44,087 nt of DNA from NCBI GenBank assembly GCA_910589195.1, contig CAJUTC010000028.1, forward strand, positions 1-44,087, written 5' to 3'. The position numbers were made by a program, and so were the translations under genes. The stretch is from an uncultured Lachnospiraceae bacterium. GTDB taxonomy: Bacteria; Bacillota; Clostridia; Lachnospirales; Lachnospiraceae. Below are positions 16,875 to 24,639 of the stretch, piece after piece. Numbering within the stretch: position 1 is the first letter of the stretch; each line of letters begins with the position of its first letter. A model generated the notes under the pieces. It did no database searches. It had not been told where the DNA came from and saw only the letters and a list, made by a program, of their open reading frames with translations.

Positions 16875-18402
16875 CCCGTTTCACCCCCATCATAAATTCG
16901 CCTACCTCATTGGTAGTCAGCGATTTGGCATCGGCGATCTTTTGGATCTTGCCGTTATAAATCACGCCGATGGTATCGGCACAGTTCATTATTTCGTCCA
17001 GTTCCAGGGAAATCAGCAAAATCGCTTTGCCTGCGTCCCGTTCCTGGATTATTTGTTTGTGGATGTTTTCAATCGCTCCGATATCCAGACCTCTGGTGGG
17101 CTGGACGAAAATCATCAGCGGCGATTTCAGCTCAATTTCCCGGCCAATGATGGCCTTTTGCTGATTGCCGCCGCTCATGGAACGGACAATGGTTTTAATC
17201 CCCTGGCCGCTTCGGATATCGTAGCGGCTGATCAATTCATTGCCATAGCGATCCAGCTCTGCCTGGTTGAGAATCCCCCTTTTGGAAAAAGGTTCTTTAA
17301 AATAGTCCTTTAACGCCAGGTTCTCCTCCAAGGTAAAGTCTAGCACCAGGCCGAAGCTTTGACGGTCCTCTGGAATATAGGAAATCCCGGCCAGCGTCCT
17401 TTTGCGGATGCTGTAATGGGTGATATCCTCCCCGTTTAACAGGATGGATCCTGTGGCCGCCCGTTCCAGACCGGCGATGGCATCGGCGATTTCCACCTGG
17501 CCATTGCCGGAAACCCCGGCAATGGCCAGGATTTCACCGGCACGGATGGAGAAGGAAACATCTTCCACCACATTGAAATTATCCTGGTTTTTTACCGTCA
17601 GATGCTTCACCTCAAGAACCGTAGGGCCAAACTGGGGTTCCTTCTTCTCCACTTCAAAGGATACCTCCCGCCCTACCATCAGATTTGCCATCCGTTTGGT
17701 AGAGGTGGAGGCCACGTCTAACACATCCACCAATCGTCCCCTGTTTAAGATGGCGCATCGATCCGCCACCTGCTTGATCTCTTCCAGCTTATGGGTGATC
17801 AGGATGATGGTCTTGCCGTCCTTTTGCAGGCCACGGATAATCCCTAACAAAAATTCAATCTCCTGTGGGGTCAGTACAGCCGTAGGTTCGTCGAAAATCA
17901 GGATCTCCGCTTCCCGGTAAAGCATTTTCAGGATTTCCACCCGCTGTTGAATGGATACGTTAATGTCTTCGATGATGTCAGTGGGATTTACCTCCAGACC
18001 GTATTTCCGGGATAATTCCCCGATCTGTTGATCCGCTTTTTTAAGATTCACGTAAGGCAAAATTCCAAAGAGCTTATCCTTGCTTTTTAAGCCCAGGATA
18101 ATATTTTCCGTAATGGTATAATTTTGAACCAGCTTAAAATGCTGGTGCACCATACCGATGTTTAGTTTGGTTGCGTAATTGGGGGAGGTAATCTTTTCCT
18201 TCTTTCCACGGATGTAGATTTCTCCTTCATCCGGTTCATACATCCCAAACAGCATACTCATTAAGGTGGATTTCCCAGCGCCGTTCTCTCCAAGCAGAGC
18301 GAAGATTTCTCCCTTTTTAATCTGTAACGTCACATCATCATTGGCCACAATGCCAGGAAAACGTTTGGTAATATGCTTCATCTCAATGATGTATTCAGAC
18401 AT
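16861..18402 (-). CDS. Nucleoside-type ABC transporter ATPase with two nucleotide-binding domains
   Basis: 513 aa from the ATG at 18402, which has AGGAGG 6 bases upstream; the ATG two codons earlier touches the site and is less likely. N-terminal domain: Walker A LLGENGAGKST, Walker B LIFDEPTAVLT, and an unusual C-loop (VSIQQRVEI), standard for this subfamily. C-terminal domain: degenerate P-loop (IAGVSGNGQVEI) but a good signature SMSGGNQQKAIIGRE. This RbsA/YufO-like architecture powers simple-sugar and nucleoside importers. A 480-base region full of hairpins separates it from the BMP gene, so its level is probably set separately. Confidence 0.92.
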   Translation of the reverse strand: MSEYIIEMKHITKRFPGIVANDDVTLQIKKGEIFALLGENGAGKSTLMSMLFGMYEPDEGEIYIRGKKEKITSPNYATKLNIGMVHQHFKLVQNYTITENIILGLKSKDKLFGILPYVNLKKADQQIGELSRKYGLEVNPTDIIEDINVSIQQRVEILKMLYREAEILIFDEPTAVLTPQEIEFLLGIIRGLQKDGKTIILITHKLEEIKQVADRCAILNRGRLVDVLDVASTSTKRMANLMVGREVSFEVEKKEPQFGPTVLEVKHLTVKNQDNFNVVEDVSFSIRAGEILAIAGVSGNGQVEIADAIAGLERAATGSILLNGEDITHYSIRKRTLAGISYIPEDRQSFGLVLDFTLEENLALKDYFKEPFSKRGILNQAELDRYGNELISRYDIRSGQGIKTIVRSMSGGNQQKAIIGREIELKSPLMIFVQPTRGLDIGAIENIHKQIIQERDAGKAILLISLELDEIMNCADTIGVIYNGKIQKIADAKSLTTNEVGEFMMGVKRDGEN

Positions 18403-18442
18403 GGCCATCCTCCTATGAAAGGTTGAGTATTCGATGAGCAAA

Positions 18443-18461
18443 AATCCTGCTTTGCAGGATT
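18443..18461 (-). terminator. Terminator-like hairpin just upstream of the ABC ATPase gene
   Basis: Perfect 7-bp arms AATCCTG/CAGGATT around a 5-base loop, followed on the minus strand by TTTTGC. It is short, so it may act as an attenuator for the ABC genes rather than a full stop. Confidence 0.45.
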
Positions 18462-18574
18462 ACGCTGATGGCGGATCCCTTGGCGATATACTGCTTTGCA
18501 CAGAGGGATTCTGCCAGAAAGGCGTTTTTATCCGATAGAAAATTTTATCCTATTAAAAATCCTTTCGATTTCTA

Positions 18575-18604
18575 TATAAAAAAGAGTCCGGCTTTCCGGA
18601 CTCT
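18575..18604 (-). terminator. Rho-independent terminator in the BMP-ABC gap
   Basis: Perfect 9-bp stem AGAGTCCGG (18583-18591)/CCGGACTCT (18596-18604) with a 4-base loop. On the minus strand a T-run (rc of 18575-18582) follows directly. This is a textbook terminator reading away from the BMP gene. Confidence 0.85.
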
Positions 18605-18670
18605 CGCGCCGGAGCGCGGCTGTGTCAGCAGCCATTTTCCTTAGCGCGGAGTGCGCATCCCCCGGAGGGT

Positions 18671-18707
18671 TTTTGCTTTATAGGACGCATTTTCCTATAA
18701 AGCAAAA
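18671..18707. repeat. Perfect 15-bp inverted repeat between terminators
   Basis: TTTTGCTTTATAGGA (18671-18685) and its exact reverse complement (18693-18707) surround a 7-base loop. The stem overlaps the T-tract of the neighbouring terminator, so the two hairpins could be mutually exclusive alternatives in the transcript. Confidence 0.75.
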
Positions 18708-18740
18708 AATTCCGGCTTATAGAAACCTATGAGCCGGAAT
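18703..18740 (-). terminator. First terminator downstream of the BMP lipoprotein gene
   Basis: On the minus strand, ATTCCGGCTCATAG (18727-18740) pairs with CTATAAGCCGGAAT (18709-18722) with one wobble, loop GTTT, followed by TTTTTG. It is the strongest hairpin after the BMP stop and probably ends much of the upstream transcript. Confidence 0.8.
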
Positions 18741-18782
18741 TTTCGGCGGCGTCCTCTTATGGGTCTAGAACCCCACAAGAAG

Positions 18783-18800
18783 CATCGGATATATCCGATG
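18783..18800. repeat. 18-bp perfect palindrome
   Basis: CATCGGATATATCCGATG reads the same on both strands. It lies about 80 bases after the BMP gene, at the head of the hairpin cluster. It could be an operator or an extra RNA stem. Confidence 0.5.
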
Positions 18801-18881
18801 TGGAATCCGGCATAATTATCCTGCAAGGTACGTGTAACCTGCAAAATCTATGTAGGATTCCCCATTCTTCAACTATTTTAT

Positions 18882-20105
18882 TTATTCCAAGCCAGGAAAG
18901 CTGTCAGGCTGGATATTGTTGAAGTTTGCCGCTGGTACGATAGTTCCGTCTTTTACCAGAGCAAATGCCCCATCTAACTTCTCGATGGTATCCGCAGACA
19001 TCTGATGTCTTCCATCCTTCTTCACAAAGCCGGTCGAATCCGTATCTGCGCCTAAAAGCTCATTGCTGCCCTTAAATGTGCCGTCCGCAATGGCGGTTAA
19101 CTGCTTCTCTACGTTCATGCCCATTACCTTTAAGCCTGAGGTCAGGATAATATTGGAATCGCCGTTGGCGCCATCATCATACTGGTCAACGTCACAGCCG
19201 ATTACTTTAACACCGGCTGCTTCCTTTGCGGCGGTGAATACGCCATTACCGGATCCGCCTGCTGCCACAAAGATAATATCGCAGCCTTCATCGATGAGGG
19301 CCTGCCCCACCACTTTGCCGGTAGCCTCGTCAGCAAAGCTTCCTACATAGTTGCCGCCTACATTGGCGTTCGTTACATCGGTTCCCGCATAGGAGGGAAG
19401 CTCTACCACCTCAACCCCAGCGTCAAACTTTGCGTTTGCGTAGTTTACGCCAGACTCAAAGCCGTACTGATAGTTTACATTAGAAGGATAAGCGATACCG
19501 TTTACAACGGCCACCTTCTTGGTCTGGGATTCTAAGGCAGCGGCAAGTCCTGCGAAGAAACCGCTCTCCTGCTCTTTAAAGGTCATGGCGTATACATTAT
19601 CACAACTTACTTCCGTACCTTCCGCATCGGTAGGATTGGAATCCACCAGGATGAAATTTACATCCGGGTTATCGGCGGCAATGCTGCCGATGGCGGCAAA
19701 CTGGAATCCACAGCACACAATCACATCATAATCCGCTACAATATCAGCAACTGCCTGAATCGCAGCGGCGGTGTCGCCGGTTTCCTCCCTTACCGGAGTA
19801 ACGGTTGCGTCGGGATGGGATTCGATAAACGCTAAAATACCATTGTAATTATCCTGGTTAAAGGAACCATCATCCACGCCGGAAGGGCTGCTGACAATGG
19901 CAATCTTTAACGCGCCGCCAGCCGCTTCCCCTGCCGGCTCTTCTGCGGTTTCCTTCTCAGAATCTTCCGCCGGCGCCCCTTCGGAAGCTGCCTCTGTAGA
20001 CTCTGCCTGGGCTGCTGTGGTTTCCTGGGCCGTCCCGCCGCCGCATCCGGTCAGCAAGGTGCCGATCATGGCGGCGCTTAACAACACGCTTAATACTTTT
20101 TTCAT
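18882..20105 (-). CDS. BMP family nucleoside-binding lipoprotein
   Basis: 407 aa, ATG 20105 with AAAGGAG. The signal peptide ends LLTGC, with lipidation at C21, followed by a Glu/Ala/Thr-rich linker of about 45 residues and a BMP/PnrA-like binding domain (IAIVSSPSGVDDGSFNQDNY; VDSNPTDAEGTEVSCDNVYA; VIGCDVDQYDDG; TSGLKVMGMNVEKQLTAIAD). The SxxGxDDxSFNQ motif is the family's ligand-loop region. PnrA-like proteins bind purine nucleosides. Lying next to MtnA, phosphorylase and deaminase genes, the expected ligand is a 5'-modified purine nucleoside such as MTA or 5'-deoxyadenosine. Terminators directly after the gene suggest the binding protein is made in excess of the membrane subunits. Confidence 0.92.
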   Translation of the reverse strand: MKKVLSVLLSAAMIGTLLTGCGGGTAQETTAAQAESTEAASEGAPAEDSEKETAEEPAGEAAGGALKIAIVSSPSGVDDGSFNQDNYNGILAFIESHPDATVTPVREETGDTAAAIQAVADIVADYDVIVCCGFQFAAIGSIAADNPDVNFILVDSNPTDAEGTEVSCDNVYAMTFKEQESGFFAGLAAALESQTKKVAVVNGIAYPSNVNYQYGFESGVNYANAKFDAGVEVVELPSYAGTDVTNANVGGNYVGSFADEATGKVVGQALIDEGCDIIFVAAGGSGNGVFTAAKEAAGVKVIGCDVDQYDDGANGDSNIILTSGLKVMGMNVEKQLTAIADGTFKGSNELLGADTDSTGFVKKDGRHQMSADTIEKLDGAFALVKDGTIVPAANFNNIQPDSFPGLE

Positions 20106-20234
20106 AATTCACTCTCTCCTTTATGGTTTCTCGGATTCCAAGGTTCGGCCTGCCTGTAGGATGCAGATGGGATTCCCCTGCCGCTGACCCTGGCATCACA
20201 CTTTATTTTTACTACGATTTCCGACAAATTACAA

Positions 20235-21305
20235 CTATTTTTTCTTTAAATTCTTTAAACTTTCTGTAAATGGCGCCCGGAAAATCCCCTGTTCGGTGAC
20301 AATTCCGCTAATAAGTGTATGATCGGTAACATCGAAGGCCGGATTATAACACTTCACTTCTTCCAAAGCCATAGGTCTTTCGTAAAATTTCTTCTTAATT
20401 TCTTCCGGGCTGCGCAGCTCGATTTCAATATCCGCTCCGGTCTGGCAGCTTAAATCTACGGTAGAGCTGGGGCCAAGGACATAGAAGGGAATATGATAAT
20501 AGTTTGCCAGAATCGCTACGCCGCTGGTGCCGATTTTATTGGCGGCATCTCCATTGGCTGCTACCCGGTCACAGCCTACAAAGCAGGCCTGCACCCAGCC
20601 GTTTTTCATTACCAGGCTTGCCATATTGTCACAGATCAGGGTAACATCAATCCCGGCTCTTTGGAGTTCATAGGAGGTAAGCCTCGCGCCCTGGAGCAGC
20701 GGCCTTGTTTCATCGGCAAATACGTTAAAATTCATCCCGCGCTCCTTTCCAAGGAACAGGGGGCCTAGAGCCGTTCCGTATCGGGAAGTGGCAAGCGGGC
20801 CGGCATTGCAGTGGGTCAGGATGCCGTCACCGTCCTTAATCAAGGACAATCCATATTCGGAGATAGCACGGCACATCTCCTGGTCTTCCTCCTGGATCAT
20901 CCGGCACTCCTTTCCCAGAAGGGCGACGATTTCCTTCACCGGACGCTCAGAATGATCCGTTACTACCTTCTCCATCCGGTTTAGGGCCCAACTTAAATTC
21001 ACGGCAGTGGGCCGGGAGGAATTTAAGTAATCTTTATATTCGGTAAACTTGCTTAAGAATGTCCTAAAATCTTCTGTGTCAATGGTTCGGGCCAGAACAT
21101 ACATACCAAAGCCGGCGCAGATCCCGATAGCCGGGGCGCCGCGCACCTTCAGTTCAAAGATGGCGTCATACAGCTCCTTCGGCGTTTCTAACGTCAGGTA
21201 TTCCGTTACATTGGGAAGCTTGGTCTGGTCAATAATCACCACGCTGCCGTCCTCCGGCCCAAGCTTTACATTATCTATATGGGTTATCGCTCTAAGTGCA
21301 TCCAT
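20235..21305 (-). CDS. mtnA: S-methyl-5-thioribose-1-phosphate isomerase
   Basis: 356 aa, full family length. It contains RGAPAIG (about 55-61), the catalytic Cys in LTHCNAGPLAT (C166), a second conserved loop VFADETRPLLQGARLTSYEL, and the catalytic Asp in VGCDRVAANGDAANKIGT (D246). The enzyme converts (5-methylthio- or 5-deoxy-)ribose 1-phosphate to the ribulose 1-phosphate in the cytoplasm. The ATG at 21305 overlaps the end of the dehydrogenase gene by 14 bases, with AAGGAG upstream. MtnA normally feeds the methionine salvage enzymes MtnB/C/D, which are absent here. Instead an aldolase gene follows the DHAP-shunt pattern. The eIF2B-like ribose-1,5-bisphosphate isomerases are related, but the motifs fit MtnA better. 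Confidence 0.93.
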   Translation of the reverse strand: MDALRAITHIDNVKLGPEDGSVVIIDQTKLPNVTEYLTLETPKELYDAIFELKVRGAPAIGICAGFGMYVLARTIDTEDFRTFLSKFTEYKDYLNSSRPTAVNLSWALNRMEKVVTDHSERPVKEIVALLGKECRMIQEEDQEMCRAISEYGLSLIKDGDGILTHCNAGPLATSRYGTALGPLFLGKERGMNFNVFADETRPLLQGARLTSYELQRAGIDVTLICDNMASLVMKNGWVQACFVGCDRVAANGDAANKIGTSGVAILANYYHIPFYVLGPSSTVDLSCQTGADIEIELRSPEEIKKKFYERPMALEEVKCYNPAFDVTDHTLISGIVTEQGIFRAPFTESLKNLKKK

Positions 21306-22272
21306 GGATTAATCTCCTTTCATGGGCAACCTGTTCCGGATCCTCTGGGATGGAAAAGCCAGCCTTAAAAGCCGGGGTTAAAAAGGCGGCTTCAAACTCC
21401 TTCAGCGGATAAAACTGGACGGGCGGAAGCTGTACCAGCCCCTTATCCAGAAGCCGCAGAGCCGGCGCAAAGGGGCCGCAGCGGCTTCCCGTAATGGTAA
21501 TTTCATGAACCGCATAGTAACTCATATCGACCATTGCTTTTTCGGCATAGGTGCTTTTTAATACAATGGTTCCCTGCCTGCGAACCAATCGGCTGGCCAG
21601 TTCCAGGCCGGAAGAAGATCCGGAAGCCTCGATCACCAGTTCAAAGCTATCATCGGTGTGGAGAACCGGCTGCCCGAAGTCTTCAAACTGAGCCAGTTTT
21701 TCCGGATGTTTTCCGATAATGGTCAAATCCGCGCCAGAGAGATGGAGCACACTGGCAATCAGATAGGATAAACGTCCATCGCCGATAATCGCAATACTTC
21801 CATCCGGATCGATATGCACCTGTTTTGGGATTTCCAGGGCGGCAGCCAAAGGCTCTGTCAGAAGGGCCTTTTGGAGGGAAAGGCCATCAGGTATCCGGTG
21901 CAGGAGATGGGTTTCCAGAGCCATATACTCGCAAAAGCAGCCGTCCTTTCCATCCATGCCGATCACTTTCCGATCCGGGCAATGCTTTTCCCGTCCCGTC
22001 CGGCAGTAAATACACGTTCCGCATCCGGCGTTCAGCTCGCCTACCACCCGTTTCCCTATCCAGGCCGGGTCTGATGAGGACTCTACAATTCCTACAAATT
22101 CATGGCCCATAATGCCTGTAAAATCTGGCCGGTAGCCCTTTAAAATTTCCTTATCTGTGCTGCAAACCCCGGCATAGAGGATGCGGATAAGGCTTTGCGT
22201 ATCCGAGGGCACTGGCACCGGAAGATCTTCACGGTAAACCGCCTTTATTCCGTCAAAATAAATCCCCTTCAT
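21292..22272 (-). CDS. Zinc-dependent MDR alcohol dehydrogenase
   Basis: 326 aa. Catalytic zinc ligands are C37 (AGVCSTDKE), H57 and E58 (GHEFVG). The structural-zinc lobe has four Cys at about 84, 87, 90 and 98 (CGTCIYC and C98). A Rossmann glycine motif (IIGDGRLSYLIA) follows near 162. Such enzymes oxidise alcohols or reduce aldehydes with NAD(P)H. The gene starts 2 bases after the phosphorylase stop and overlaps mtnA, so it belongs to the pathway. In a DHAP shunt it would reduce acetaldehyde or (methylthio)acetaldehyde released by the aldolase. The catalytic domain is intact; the substrate is inferred from context. Confidence 0.9.
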   Translation of the reverse strand: MKGIYFDGIKAVYREDLPVPVPSDTQSLIRILYAGVCSTDKEILKGYRPDFTGIMGHEFVGIVESSSDPAWIGKRVVGELNAGCGTCIYCRTGREKHCPDRKVIGMDGKDGCFCEYMALETHLLHRIPDGLSLQKALLTEPLAAALEIPKQVHIDPDGSIAIIGDGRLSYLIASVLHLSGADLTIIGKHPEKLAQFEDFGQPVLHTDDSFELVIEASGSSSGLELASRLVRRQGTIVLKSTYAEKAMVDMSYYAVHEITITGSRCGPFAPALRLLDKGLVQLPPVQFYPLKEFEAAFLTPAFKAGFSIPEDPEQVAHERRLIHGCT

Positions 22273-22274
22273 GG

Positions 22275-23108
22275 TCAGGACTCCTTTCCCATCCGGATAA
22301 TGGCCTCCGTAATCAGAGATTTAAACAACGGCGCTACCCGGTCAGCCGTTTCCCGAACTTCGTCATCGCTTAAGGGCTGGTCGGTCATGCCGCAGGCCAG
22401 GTTGGTAATGCAGGAAATGCCGCAGACCTTCATGCCCATGTGATTTGCTGCCACAGCCTCGCAGGCAGTGCTCATCCCTACCGCATCGCCGCCTAATATA
22501 CGGCACATCCTTACCTCGCTTGCGGACTCAAAATTCGGGCCGCTTAGCTGGATATACACCCCTTCCTTTAAGGGAATTTCCAATTTAGCCGCTGCTTCAC
22601 GGATGATCTGGCATAGCCTGCGGTTATAAATCTGGCTCATATCGGGGAAACGCAAGCCTAAACGTTCTTCATTCGGCCCGATGAGGGGGGAGGGAACCAG
22701 GCTGGCAATCTGATCGGTAATCATCATAAAATCACCTGCCGAGAAATCAAAATTTACTCCGCCCGCGGCATTGGTCAGGAATAAAATCTCCGCACCCATC
22801 TGTTTCATCAGCCGTGCCGGAAGAACCACATCCTCCATGGAATAGCCCTCGTAATAGTGCACCCGTCCCTGCATGGCCACTACAGGGACATCTCCCACAT
22901 ATCCGAACACAAAACGTCCTTTATGCCCGCTTACTGTGGATACCGGAAAGCCGGTTATCTCATGGTAATCCAACACCGCTTCCATACGGATGGAATCCGC
23001 ATAGTCGCCTAAGCCAGATCCCAGCACCAGGGCCACCTTGGGCTTAAAATTAATCTTTGCGTGAAATGCTTCATAGCATTTCTGTAACCGTTGGTATGCT
23101 TTTGTCAT
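22275..23108 (-). CDS. Purine-nucleoside phosphorylase / MTA(MTI) phosphorylase family
   Basis: 277 aa, class I (trimeric) PNP/MTAP family. Motifs: phosphate loop VLGSGLGDY (about 28-36), GHKGRF, QGRVHYYEGY, TNAAGGVN, SGPNFESASEVR, GMSTACEAVAANHMG and ISCITNLACG, with the base-binding Glu and Asn retained. These features favour a 6-oxopurine (inosine-type) base. It would phosphorolyse 5'-methylthioinosine or 5'-deoxyinosine to the ribose 1-phosphate and hypoxanthine, which fits a deaminase in the same locus. It lies between the aldolase and dehydrogenase genes. Ordinary inosine/guanosine phosphorylase activity cannot be excluded from sequence alone. Confidence 0.9.
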   Translation of the reverse strand: MTKAYQRLQKCYEAFHAKINFKPKVALVLGSGLGDYADSIRMEAVLDYHEITGFPVSTVSGHKGRFVFGYVGDVPVVAMQGRVHYYEGYSMEDVVLPARLMKQMGAEILFLTNAAGGVNFDFSAGDFMMITDQIASLVPSPLIGPNEERLGLRFPDMSQIYNRRLCQIIREAAAKLEIPLKEGVYIQLSGPNFESASEVRMCRILGGDAVGMSTACEAVAANHMGMKVCGISCITNLACGMTDQPLSDDEVRETADRVAPLFKSLITEAIIRMGKES

Positions 23109-23137
23109 GCTGTATCCCTCCTTTGCTGAAAACTGCC

Positions 23138-23755
23138 CTACGTTTCTTCGTATCCCGGAATCACCACTGGCTGGCCGCAGCTTAATGCCATATGGTAAAT
23201 CTTAGCCGTATCCTCTGCGTAAACGCTGTTAATATAAGCCTGCTCCAGGGTTTCCCCCACTGCCACAACCCCATGATTTGCCATCAGGCAGGCATTTTTC
23301 CGTGCCAGGATAGGCACCGCGTTTAACCCAACCTGGGCGCTTCCCTGCTCCGCATACGGGCTGATTTCCAGCTTTCCCTTCAGGAAAGGAATCATTTCAA
23401 TCAAGATAACGGGAATCTCTTGATGGTTCACAGCAAAGCTTGTGGCGTATGGGGAATGGGTATGGACCACTGCCCCCACATGGGGAAGGCGCTTATAGAG
23501 TTCCACGTGCATCTTCCATTCGGAAGAAGGCTTATGGCATCCATTGATTACATTGCCGTCCAAATCAATGGTAACAATATCGTTTTCCTCCATAATGCGG
23601 TAGTCATAGGAGCTGGGAGTAATTACGACTTGTCCCAGTTCCCGGCAGAACACGCTGAGATTTCCGCTGGTGCCTGCCATCAGTTTTTCGTCATAGGCTT
23701 TCTTGGCAGTGAGAAGTACTGCCTGCCGGTATGCGGTTAATTGCTGAGAGCTCAA
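23138..23755 (-). CDS. Class II aldolase, 5-deoxy/5-methylthio-ribulose-1-phosphate aldolase type
   Basis: 205 aa, with a TTG start at 23755 (AAGGAG 11 bases upstream, just after the DeoR stop). Zinc ligands are H98 and H100 (VVHTHSPYAT) and H161 (MANHGVV). The acid/base Glu is E79 (KPSSEWKMH). GTSGNLS near residue 28 is the phosphate site. This is the FucA/Ald2 fold. In the DHAP shunt, the class II aldolase cleaves 5-(methylthio)ribulose 1-phosphate or 5-deoxyribulose 1-phosphate to DHAP and the C2 aldehyde. L-fuculose phosphate aldolase activity is an alternative from sequence alone, but no fucose isomerase or kinase gene lies nearby, whereas MtnA and the phosphorylase do. MtnB dehydratases share the fold but belong with MtnC/D, which are absent. 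Confidence 0.87.
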   Translation of the reverse strand: MSSQQLTAYRQAVLLTAKKAYDEKLMAGTSGNLSVFCRELGQVVITPSSYDYRIMEENDIVTIDLDGNVINGCHKPSSEWKMHVELYKRLPHVGAVVHTHSPYATSFAVNHQEIPVILIEMIPFLKGKLEISPYAEQGSAQVGLNAVPILARKNACLMANHGVVAVGETLEQAYINSVYAEDTAKIYHMALSCGQPVVIPGYEET

Positions 23756-23770
23756 TTCTTATCACACTCC

Positions 23771-24553
23771 TTATGCCTTTTTTCTATCGAAAATCAATAT
23801 TTTTTCCTCTGCCAGCCGTTTTGCCAGCTTCCGATCAATGCTATCTAAAGGGCAATCAAGCACTAAGGCATCCATATCCTCCAGGCCTCCCACCACATAT
23901 AGGCCGTTGCGGCCAATTTTGGTACTGTCTGCCATTAAAATACATTCCTTTGCCTGGCGAATTACCTGGCGGCGGATCTCCGCTTCCTCCCTGGTAGAAT
24001 CGGTAATTCCAGCTTCCAAACTGATACCGGCGCTGCTGATAAACGCTTTATTGATAAAGGTTTCTTTCATCTCATCCAGGACGCTCTGCCCTTCAAAGGC
24101 AATACGATCCCGGTTCAGCTCGCCGCCAAAAAGTACCAGGCGGATGGACGCGTTATGCATTACCTCCATTGCTGCCGCTAAGGAATTGGTCATAAGGGTT
24201 ATCTTCTTATCCCAATTTACCAGCAGCTTTGCCATATGCAGAGCCGTGGTACTGCAGTCAAGAAAGATGGAATCCTTCTCCCGGATTAGCTCCAGGCTCC
24301 GTTTTCCAATCAGCGCCTTTTCTTCCTGGAGAATTTTGCTGCGAACTTTCACCGGCGTTTCGGTGCCGTAGCCTTCATTTAAGTAAGCGCCTCCATGGAC
24401 GCGGCAAAGGCGTTCCAGCTTTTCCAGCTTTTCCAGATCTTTGCGGACCGTTTCCTCCGTGACTCCCATCTCCCGGCTTAAATCGGCTACCATAACCACT
24501 TTGTTCTGCTCCAGCATGGCCATGATATAGTCTGCCCGTTTTATGGCGTGCAT
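23771..24553 (-). CDS. DeoR family transcriptional regulator
   Basis: 260 aa, ATG 24553 with AGGAGG 6 bases upstream. Residues 1-55 are the DeoR helix-turn-helix (RADYIMAMLEQNKVVMVADL; GVTEETVRKDLEKLEKLERL; RVHGGAYL). Residues about 75-235 are the sugar-phosphate-sensing DeoRC domain (IFLDCSTTALHMAKLL; LMTNSLAAAMEV; LFGGELN; EAEIRRQVIRQAKECILMAD). DeoR proteins usually repress catabolic operons and release DNA on binding a phosphorylated sugar. Here 5-deoxyribose/methylthioribose phosphates or their products are natural inducer candidates. The gene is second in the operon and the likely operator lies upstream of the first gene. Confidence 0.92.
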   Translation of the reverse strand: MHAIKRADYIMAMLEQNKVVMVADLSREMGVTEETVRKDLEKLEKLERLCRVHGGAYLNEGYGTETPVKVRSKILQEEKALIGKRSLELIREKDSIFLDCSTTALHMAKLLVNWDKKITLMTNSLAAAMEVMHNASIRLVLFGGELNRDRIAFEGQSVLDEMKETFINKAFISSAGISLEAGITDSTREEAEIRRQVIRQAKECILMADSTKIGRNGLYVVGGLEDMDALVLDCPLDSIDRKLAKRLAEEKILIFDRKKA

Positions 24554-24596
24554 AGGTTCCTCCTGATGTTTAACAACTGGGATTTAAACGTTTATT

Positions 24597-24629
24597 ACGG
24601 TTTACAGACCGGTCAGATCGGTAAACCGT
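24597..24629. repeat. Inverted repeat between lipoprotein and DeoR genes
   Basis: Perfect 9-bp arms ACGGTTTAC (24597-24605) and GTAAACCGT (24621-24629) with a 15-base loop. No T-run follows on the minus strand, so processing, attenuation or a protein-binding site is more likely than termination. Confidence 0.5.
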
Positions 24630-24639
24630 AAGGTTCTCC

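Noticed and set aside
23138..23755. Annotation of the class II aldolase as MtnB or as L-fuculose phosphate aldolase
   Set aside because: No mtnC/mtnD or fucose genes are nearby, and the surrounding phosphorylase, mtnA and dehydrogenase fit the DHAP-shunt aldolase better; sequence alone does not settle it.
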